Source: Pseudomonas sp. PSE14
GTDB taxonomy: Bacteria > Pseudomonadota > Gammaproteobacteria > Pseudomonadales > Pseudomonadaceae
Direction: 5' to 3'
Assembly: GCF_029203285.1 (NCBI RefSeq)
Contig: NZ_CP115669.1
Span: forward strand, 868,001-932,000
DNA: 64,000 nt
In this document: positions 58,465 through 64,000 of the stretch, one piece after another
Numbering within the stretch: the stretch's first letter is position 1
Layout of the letters: each line of letters begins with the position of its first letter
Notes under the pieces: model-generated
The model's database searches: none
Seen by the model: the letters and a program-made list of their open reading frames with translations, nothing else
What the model was told of the DNA's origin: nothing
Translations under genes and position numbers: made by a program

Positions 58465-58550
58465 GGGCGTTCTCCGGGAGGGGATCATCCGGGCAGCTTG
58501 GCTGAGAGCCTGACGCAGGACAAGCGTGTGGAAACAAATCACCAGGGGGC

Positions 58551-58581
58551 TTGACCTTGCCACGAGGGGAAGGTCGAGACT
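58551..58581 (+). promoter_or_regulatory. CueR box and promoter of copZ
   Basis: ACCTT (58554-58558) and AAGGT (58570-58574), 11 bp between. Plus strand -35 TTGACC (58551-58556) and -10 GAGACT (58576-58581) are 19 bp apart, as at copA. Confidence 0.84.
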
Positions 58582-58617
58582 GCGTCCAGCGAATCATCAC
58601 ACGACAGGAGCTTTCCC

Positions 58618-58815
58618 ATGCATACCTTCCAAGTCAAAGGCATGAGCTGTGGTCACTGCGTCCGCGCCATCACCCAGGCTGTCCAGGCTCTGGATGCGGC
58701 CGCGGAAGTCCAGGTCGACCTGGGGCAGGGCGAAGTGCGCGTCGCCAGCCGCCTGGACGAGGCGGCCATTCTCGCAGCGATCCGCGAAGAGGGTTACGAG
58801 GCCAAGGCGGCCTGA
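58618..58815 (+). CDS. copZ: Copper chaperone CopZ
   Basis: A 65-residue single heavy-metal-associated domain. The Cu(I) site is MSCGHC with Cys11 and Cys14; the ferredoxin-like fold continues through AITQAVQALDAAAEVQVDLG and ends EEGYEAKAA. It delivers Cu(I) to CopA or CueR in the cytoplasm. It is preceded by a good CueR-type promoter, and the ATG follows ACAGGAGC. Confidence 0.95.
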   Translation: MHTFQVKGMSCGHCVRAITQAVQALDAAAEVQVDLGQGEVRVASRLDEAAILAAIREEGYEAKAA

Positions 58816-58872
58816 GTCTTCTTTCCTTCTGTCCTTCTTTCGTTCCTTCCGGGCCGGTTCCACGCCGGCCCA

Positions 58873-59505
58873 TCAGGCCGGGGGCGCGTTCCAGTCGCGC
58901 ACCAGCCCTCTGAACAGCACATCGAACAGGAAACGGGTCTCCCGCTCCGCGTCGAACAGTTCCGGGTCGCGCAGCCAGTCGCTGAGCAGGCCGAAAATCA
59001 TCGCATGCACCGCGCGCGAAGCGATCTGCGGCGTCACGCCCGGCATCAGCCGACTACGGCAGCTCTCGCGGGTGAACAACTGCTCGCACAGTTCGATGAA
59101 TTGACGGATGAAGTGGTTGTGGCGTTCCTCCGCATCGCGCAGTTCGTCGGTGAACTCGCAGCGTTGCAGCAGGATGGTGAGGATGCGCCGGCGTTGCGGG
59201 TGGCGCGCCAGGTTCTCGATGACTTCCACGCTCAATTCGAACAATGACTGTATCGGGTCGTGCCCGTCGCAGCCGGAGAGACGTTGTGCCAGTTGCTCGG
59301 GCGGCAGGCGTACCTGGTTGAGCAGATCGTTGAACAGATGAGCCTTGTTCTGGAAGTGCCAATACACCGCGCCACGGGTCACGCCGGCACTTCTGGCGAT
59401 CTCCTCCAGGCTCGTGTTGGAGACGCCCTTGGCCAGAAACAGTTGCTCGGCCGAGTCGAGAATCGTTTGGCGCGTCTTTTCCGAATCTTCTTTAGTTCTT
59501 CGCAT
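58873..59505 (-). CDS. nalD: TetR family efflux repressor, NalD-like
   Basis: A 210-residue repressor: N-terminal helix-turn-helix (SLEEIARSAGVTRGAVYWHF) and an all-helical ligand domain. The words MRRTKEDSEKTRQTILDSAE, VRLPPEQLAQRLSGCDGHDP and RRILTILLQRCEFTDELR closely match what I remember of P. aeruginosa NalD, a repressor of mexAB-oprM. It is divergent from the RND adaptor gene, so it probably represses that pump. The ATG at 59505 is used because the extra ten codons upstream have no ribosome site. Confidence 0.8.
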   Translation of the reverse strand: MRRTKEDSEKTRQTILDSAEQLFLAKGVSNTSLEEIARSAGVTRGAVYWHFQNKAHLFNDLLNQVRLPPEQLAQRLSGCDGHDPIQSLFELSVEVIENLARHPQRRRILTILLQRCEFTDELRDAEERHNHFIRQFIELCEQLFTRESCRSRLMPGVTPQIASRAVHAMIFGLLSDWLRDPELFDAERETRFLFDVLFRGLVRDWNAPPA

Positions 59506-59660
59506 GGCACTTACTGGTATACAGGCTAGGATCACTACTCAGTTGGCAGTTTACTGATTTTAAAGTACGAACAGTCCCTTGCAGGCACTGGCGCAAGTGA
59601 ACTCCTCTCAGTCAATATTCCTACCGCTTCGTTATTTTTGTCATTCCATGGAGAGGTTAC

Positions 59661-60845
59661 ATGCAGTTCGTCCGCCGTTTGCCCGTTGCAATTGCTGTAT
59701 TCGGCATACCTGCCTTGTTCGCCACGGCGCTACAGGCTGAGGACAAACCTGCTGCTGCCGCACCGCCTCCGCCGCCGGTGACCGTGGAAGTCGCCAAGAG
59801 CTCCGTCGTCCCCGTGACGCTGGAATACGCCGCCCGCACCGCCGGTTACCGCGAAGTCGAGGTGCGTGCCCAGGTCAGCGGCATCCTGCAACGCCGCACC
59901 TATGAAGAAGGCCGTCCGGTCAAGGAAGGCCAGGTGCTGTTCCGCATTGATCCGCGTCCTTACCAGGCCGCGCTGGGCCAGGCCCAGGGAGCGCTGGCGC
60001 AGGCCCAGGCGCGCTACCGCCAGACCGACCGCGACTTGCGCCGTATCCGCGAACTGCAGAAGAAAGGCTTCGCCAGCGAGAGCGAGCTGGACCGCTACAT
60101 CTCCAACTTCGAACAGGCCAAGGCCGACGTCGAAGCTGCCCGCGCCAACGTGCAGGCCAAGCAGATCGACCTGAACTACACCACGGTGACCGCGCCGATT
60201 TCCGGCATGGCGAGCAAGGAAGTCCGCTCCGAAGGCAGCCTGGTGGCCGCGGCTGATCCAGGCTCCAGCCTGCTGACCAAGCTCACCCAGCTCGACCCGG
60301 TGTACGTCAACTTCGCCTACCCCGACACCGAGGCGGCGCGCCTGCGCGACGGCGTGCAGAGTGGCCGGCTGAGCCTGCCCGCGGACGGCAAGCTGAGCGC
60401 CGAGCTGCACTTCGGCGACGGTAGCCAGTACCCCATCGAGGGCGTGGTCGATTTCACCGACAGCTTCGTCAACACCGGCACCGGCACTGTGAATGCCCGC
60501 GCCGTGGTGCCCAACCCGAAAAACCAGCTGATTCCCGGCCAGTTCGTACGTGTGCTGGTCAAGGGCATCACCCGCAAGAACGCGGTCACGCTGCCCGAGC
60601 GGGCGCTGGCCCAGGGCCCGCGCGGCACCTTCGTCTACGTCGTGGACAAGGACGGCTTCGCCCGCGTGCGGCAGGTCACCACCTCGCAGACCGTGGATGG
60701 CCGCTGGATCATCGACGCCGGCGTGGATGCCGGTGACCGGGTCATCGTCGATGGCCTGATCAAGGTCCGTCCCGATCAGCCGGTGAAGCCGGTCGAAGGT
60801 GGTGCGCAGCCCTCTGCGGCCAATACTGCCCAGACCCAGTCCTAA
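59661..60845 (+). CDS. RND efflux periplasmic adaptor (AcrA/MexA family)
   Basis: A 394-residue adaptor that links an inner-membrane RND pump to an outer-membrane channel. It has a signal peptide ending in a plain ALQA-E site, so unlike MexA or AcrA it has no lipobox Cys. Barrel-sandwich and hairpin parts are clear: VEVRAQVSGILQRRTYEEGR, LFRIDPRPYQAALGQAQGAL, YTTVTAPISGMASKEV, NPKNQLIPGQFVRVLVKG. It lies 13 bp before the pump gene. The exact pump name cannot be decided. Confidence 0.9.
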   Translation: MQFVRRLPVAIAVFGIPALFATALQAEDKPAAAAPPPPPVTVEVAKSSVVPVTLEYAARTAGYREVEVRAQVSGILQRRTYEEGRPVKEGQVLFRIDPRPYQAALGQAQGALAQAQARYRQTDRDLRRIRELQKKGFASESELDRYISNFEQAKADVEAARANVQAKQIDLNYTTVTAPISGMASKEVRSEGSLVAAADPGSSLLTKLTQLDPVYVNFAYPDTEAARLRDGVQSGRLSLPADGKLSAELHFGDGSQYPIEGVVDFTDSFVNTGTGTVNARAVVPNPKNQLIPGQFVRVLVKGITRKNAVTLPERALAQGPRGTFVYVVDKDGFARVRQVTTSQTVDGRWIIDAGVDAGDRVIVDGLIKVRPDQPVKPVEGGAQPSAANTAQTQS

Positions 60846-60857
60846 GGAGCGCCCATC

Positions 60858-63800
60858 GTGATTTCGCGCTTCTTCATCGATCGTCCGATCTTTGCCATGG
60901 TGATCTCCATCGTCATCCTGCTCGGCGGGATGGCGGCCATGCATGCCCTGCCGATTGCCCAGTACCCGGAGATCCTGCCGCCGCAGGTGTCGGTGACCAC
61001 CAACTATCCGGGCGCCAGTTCGCAGGTGATCGCGGAGACCGTCGCTGCGCCGCTGGAGCAGGAAATCAACGGCGTGGAAGGCATGATCTACCAGCTGTCC
61101 ACCTCGGACAGCAGCGGTGCCATGACCCTCACCGTGTACTTCCAGGTCGGTACCGATCCCGACCAGGCCACCATCAACGTCAACAACAAGGTGCAGGCCG
61201 CGCTGGCCAAGCTGCCGCAGGAAGTGCGCCGGCAGGGCGTGAAGGTGCAGAAGAAGTCCTCGGACATTCTGCAGCTGGTCATCCTGTACTCGCCGGACAA
61301 CTCGGTCGATCCGGTGCAGATCAGTAACTACGCGCTGATCAACGTGATCGATGAACTCAAGCGTCTGCCCGGCGTGGGCGACGTCACCCAGTTCGGCGCC
61401 AAGGACTACTCCATGCGCATCTGGCTGCGCCCGGACAAGCTGGCGCAGTACAACCTGACGCCGACCGACGTGGTCAACGCCGTTCAAGAACAGAACTCGC
61501 AGTTCGCCGCCGGCAACTTCGGCAAGGAGCCCCTGCACACTCCGCAGGACTTCACCTACACGGTGAGCACCCAGGGCCGCTTCTCCGATCCTAAACAGTT
61601 CGAGAACATCATCCTGCGTACCGACAGCACCGGCGCCAGTCTGTTGCTCAAGGACGTCGCCCGGGTCGAACTGGGGGCCCAGGACTACTCGATGAAAACC
61701 ACGCTGAACGGCCAGCAGAACGCGGCCTTCGGTGTGTACCTGCAACCCGGCGCCAACGCCCTGGATACCGCCGAGGCCGTGCGCAGCACCATGGACCGGC
61801 TGTCCAAGCGCTTCCCGCAGGGCATCGTCTACACCATCCCCTACGACACCACGGTGTTCGTGAAGGTGTCCATCGAGGAGGTGGTGCACACCTTCTTCGA
61901 GGCCCTGGTGCTGGTGATGCTGGTGGTCTACCTGTTCCTGCAGAACGTGCGCGCCACCCTGATTCCGGTGCTGGCGATCCCGGTGTCGCTGGTCGGTACC
62001 TTCGCCGGCATGTACCTGCTGGGCTTCTCCATCAACCTTCTGACCCTGTTCGGCCTGGTGCTGGCGATCGGCATCGTGGTCGACGACGCCATCGTGGTGC
62101 TGGAGAACGTCGAACGGGTGATGCGAACGGAGAAGCTCGGCCCACGGGAGGCGGCGATCAAGGCGATGGAAGAGGTGACCGGGCCGATCGTCGCCATCGT
62201 CCTGGTGCTCTGTGCGGTGTTCATCCCGGTTGGCTTCCTTGGCGGTCTCGCCGGGCAGATGTACCAGCAGTTCGCGATCACCATCGCGGTGTCGGTGGTG
62301 ATTTCCGGCATCGTCGCGCTCACCCTGTCACCGGCGCTCTGCGCACTGATCCTCAAACCCGAGCACAAGGAGCCGGCAGCACCGTTCCGCTGGTTCAACC
62401 GCATGTTCGACAAGGCCACCGAAGGCTATGGCGCCGGTGTGCAGTTCTTCCTCAAGCGCGCCTCCATCGGCCTGCTGCTGGTCGGCGGGATGATCGCGCT
62501 GCTGGTGGTGCTGTTCGGCCGGGTGCCCGGCTCGCTGGTGCCTGACGAAGACCAGGGTTACGTGCTCAACGCCTACCTCCTGCCGCCGGCTTCCTCGCTC
62601 AAGCGTACCGAGGATCTGACCGGGGCGGTCTCCGATCAGTTGCGCAAGCACCCGGCGGTCAAGGACGTGGTGACCTTCTCCGGCCTGAACATCCTGACCA
62701 ACACCAACGTCACCAGTGCTGGTGTGTCTTTCGTGACCCTCAAGGACTGGAAGGAACGTGAGGAACCGTCGCTGGACGCGCGCAACCTGACGCGCACCTT
62801 CATGGGCATGGGCATGCGTGAGCAGGACGGCGTGACCCTGAGCTTCAACCCGCCGCCGATCACCGGCATGTCCACCACCGGCGGCTTCGAGGCCTATATC
62901 CAGGACCGCAGCGGCGGCACCCCCGAACAGTTGCAGGCGATGGTGCAGAAGTTCATGGCCGCGGCGGCCAAGCACCCCGAACTGGCTGGCGTGACCACCA
63001 CCTTCAACGCTGACGTGCCGCAGTACTACATCGACCTGGACCGCACCAAGGCGCGCGCCTTCGGTGTCGCGATCGACGATGTGTTCACCGCCATGCAGGC
63101 GACCTTCGGCGCATACTACGTCAACGACTTCAGCCTTTACGGCCGTACCTGGAAGGTGAACCTGCAGTCCGAGTCGGACTTCCGCCGCAAGCCGGAGGAC
63201 CTCAAGCAGGTCTACGTGCGCTCCGCCACCGGCGACCTGGTGCCGCTCTCGACGCTGGTGGAGGTACGCCGCATCCTCGGTCCGGATACCTTCTCGCGCT
63301 TCAACGTGTTCCCGGCGGCCAAGCTGCTCGGCGGTCCGGCGCCGGGCTACAGCTCCGGCCAGGCGTTGGCGGCGATGCAGCAGGTGGCCGACGAGACCCT
63401 CGGCGAGGACTACATGCTGACCTGGATCGGTTCGGCCTACCAGGAGCTGGAAGCACAGGGCTCGGGTAGCCAGGCTTTCCTCTTCGGCCTGATCCTGGTG
63501 TTCCTCATCCTTGCGGCCCAGTACGAACGCTGGTCGCTGCCGCTGGCGGTGGTCACCGCGGTGCCCTTCGCGGTATTCGGCGCCATCCTCGCCATCTGGC
63601 TGCGCGGCCTCGATAACGACGTGTACTTCCAGGTGGGCCTGGTGACGCTGATCGGTCTGGCGGCGAAGAACGCCATCCTGATCATCGAGTTCGCCGTGCT
63701 CTGCCGCGAAGAACAGGGCATGGGCCCGATGCAGGCGGCGCTGGAAGCGGCCAAGCTGCGCTTCCGCCCGATCGTCATGACCTCGCTGGCCTTCATCCTG

Positions 63801-64000
63801 GGTTGCGTGCCGTTGGCGATCAGCACCGGCGCGGGCTCGGCCAGCCGTCACTCGATCGGTACCGGCGTGATCGGCGGCATGCTCGCCGCTACCCTGCTGG
63901 CGACCTTCCTCATCCCGATGTTCTACATGCTGGTGGAGTCGCTGTCCGACAAGCTCGCCGCCCGCAAGAAGAAGCCTGCGGAGGCCGAGGGTCACAAGGC
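60858..64000 (+). CDS. RND (HAE1) multidrug efflux pump, 3' end beyond the window
   Basis: About 1047 residues are visible without a stop; family members run ~1030-1060, so little is missing. The start GTG at 60858 follows AAGGAGCG. RND features: [17 protein letters not shown], periplasmic porter repeats, the proton-relay aspartates in [20 protein letters not shown], the later helix [20 protein letters not shown], and [14 protein letters not shown]-like [19 protein letters not shown]. No outer-membrane channel gene is visible. Substrates are probably drugs or toxic organics, by family. Probably controlled by the divergent NalD-like repressor. Confidence 0.92.
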   Translation, partial: MISRFFIDRPIFAMVISIVILLGGMAAMHALPIAQYPEILPPQVSVTTNYPGASSQVIAETVAAPLEQEINGVEGMIYQLSTSDSSGAMTLTVYFQVGTDPDQATINVNNKVQAALAKLPQEVRRQGVKVQKKSSDILQLVILYSPDNSVDPVQISNYALINVIDELKRLPGVGDVTQFGAKDYSMRIWLRPDKLAQYNLTPTDVVNAVQEQNSQFAAGNFGKEPLHTPQDFTYTVSTQGRFSDPKQFENIILRTDSTGASLLLKDVARVELGAQDYSMKTTLNGQQNAAFGVYLQPGANALDTAEAVRSTMDRLSKRFPQGIVYTIPYDTTVFVKVSIEEVVHTFFEALVLVMLVVYLFLQNVRATLIPVLAIPVSLVGTFAGMYLLGFSINLLTLFGLVLAIGIVVDDAIVVLENVERVMRTEKLGPREAAIKAMEEVTGPIVAIVLVLCAVFIPVGFLGGLAGQMYQQFAITIAVSVVISGIVALTLSPALCALILKPEHKEPAAPFRWFNRMFDKATEGYGAGVQFFLKRASIGLLLVGGMIALLVVLFGRVPGSLVPDEDQGYVLNAYLLPPASSLKRTEDLTGAVSDQLRKHPAVKDVVTFSGLNILTNTNVTSAGVSFVTLKDWKEREEPSLDARNLTRTFMGMGMREQDGVTLSFNPPPITGMSTTGGFEAYIQDRSGGTPEQLQAMVQKFMAAAAKHPELAGVTTTFNADVPQYYIDLDRTKARAFGVAIDDVFTAMQATFGAYYVNDFSLYGRTWKVNLQSESDFRRKPEDLKQVYVRSATGDLVPLSTLVEVRRILGPDTFSRFNVFPAAKLLGGPAPGYSSGQALAAMQQVADETLGEDYMLTWIGSAYQELEAQGSGSQAFLFGLILVFLILAAQYERWSLPLAVVTAVPFAVFGAILAIWLRGLDNDVYFQVGLVTLIGLAAKNAILIIEFAVLCREEQGMGPMQAALEAAKLRFRPIVMTSLAFILGCVPLAISTGAGSASRHSIGTGVIGGMLAATLLATFLIPMFYMLVESLSDKLAARKKKPAEAEGHK

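Noticed and set aside
58851-58871. GGGCCGG / CCGGCCC hairpin between copZ and nalD as a terminator
   Set aside because: There is no T run on either strand and it touches the nalD stop codon; it may act in convergent termination but support is too weak.
59506-59660. TetR-type palindrome between nalD and the RND adaptor gene
   Set aside because: Words such as TTACTG and TATACAG recur, but I could not find a convincing palindrome by eye, so no operator is annotated.

Overview
The window is a high-GC chromosomal segment of a Pseudomonas, most likely a relative of P. aeruginosa / P. nitroreducens. The evidence is dense GC-rich coding, Pseudomonas-type REP doublets of the form GTAGGAGCGAGC...TTCGCGAGC, and gene orders I remember from P. 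aeruginosa: ppa-mtfA-dedA, eutC-eutB-eat-exaC-eatR, mpl-ubiX, the acnD-type propionate operon, and aauR-aauS-ggt-aatPMQJ. No database was searched; all synteny statements are from memory. I see no tRNA, rRNA, CRISPR array, insertion sequence or prophage.

Layout. 1-5800 (+): the end of a type VI secretion cluster, with partial tssA, then tssF, tssG, tssJ, tssE and a protein fusing an ImpA_N (TssA-type) domain to a periplasmic OmpA domain. 5851-5990 (-): a candidate small RNA with its own promoter and terminator. 6055-9784 (-): ppa, mtfA, a DedA protein, a periplasmic solute-binding protein and a GNAT acetyltransferase. 10125-19159: the ethanolamine block (eutC, eutB, permease, AraC regulator, aldehyde dehydrogenase, sigma-54 activator), with three good sigma-54 promoters. 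19341-22021: mpl, ubiX and a small lipoprotein, bracketed by two copies of a 126-128 bp dispersed element. 22049-27151: an NAD(P)-binding protein, a lipoprotein with 11 MORN repeats joined to a caspase-like C13 peptidase, a TM2 protein, a PhaJ-type hydratase, LrgAB and a Lon N-domain protein. 27397-34366 (-): the 2-methylcitrate operon prpF-acnD-prpC-prpB under a GntR regulator, with two TGTCGACA operators around its promoter. 34597-38428: mixed small genes. 38619-46954 (-): the acidic amino-acid / gamma-glutamyl uptake system, with an aauRS two-component pair, ggt and the aatJQMP ABC transporter, preceded by a sigma-54 promoter and twin AauR boxes. 47272-54949: ada, a sensor kinase with HD-GYP partner, a RIO kinase coupled to a nucleotidyltransferase, a DMT exporter and a solitary HicB-like protein. 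55063-58815: copper homeostasis (cueR, copA, a secreted protein, copZ) with two CueR boxes. 58873-64000: a NalD-like TetR repressor divergent from an RND efflux adaptor and pump; the pump runs off the window.

How it works together. Three catabolic modules (ethanolamine, propionate, glutamate/glutamine) each sit beside a dedicated regulator whose probable binding sites can be read in the DNA. Export and stress modules (T6SS, copper ATPase, RND pump, Ada) fill the rest. REP-type repeats of at least three sequence families occupy nearly every intergenic gap over about 120 bp that is not regulatory.
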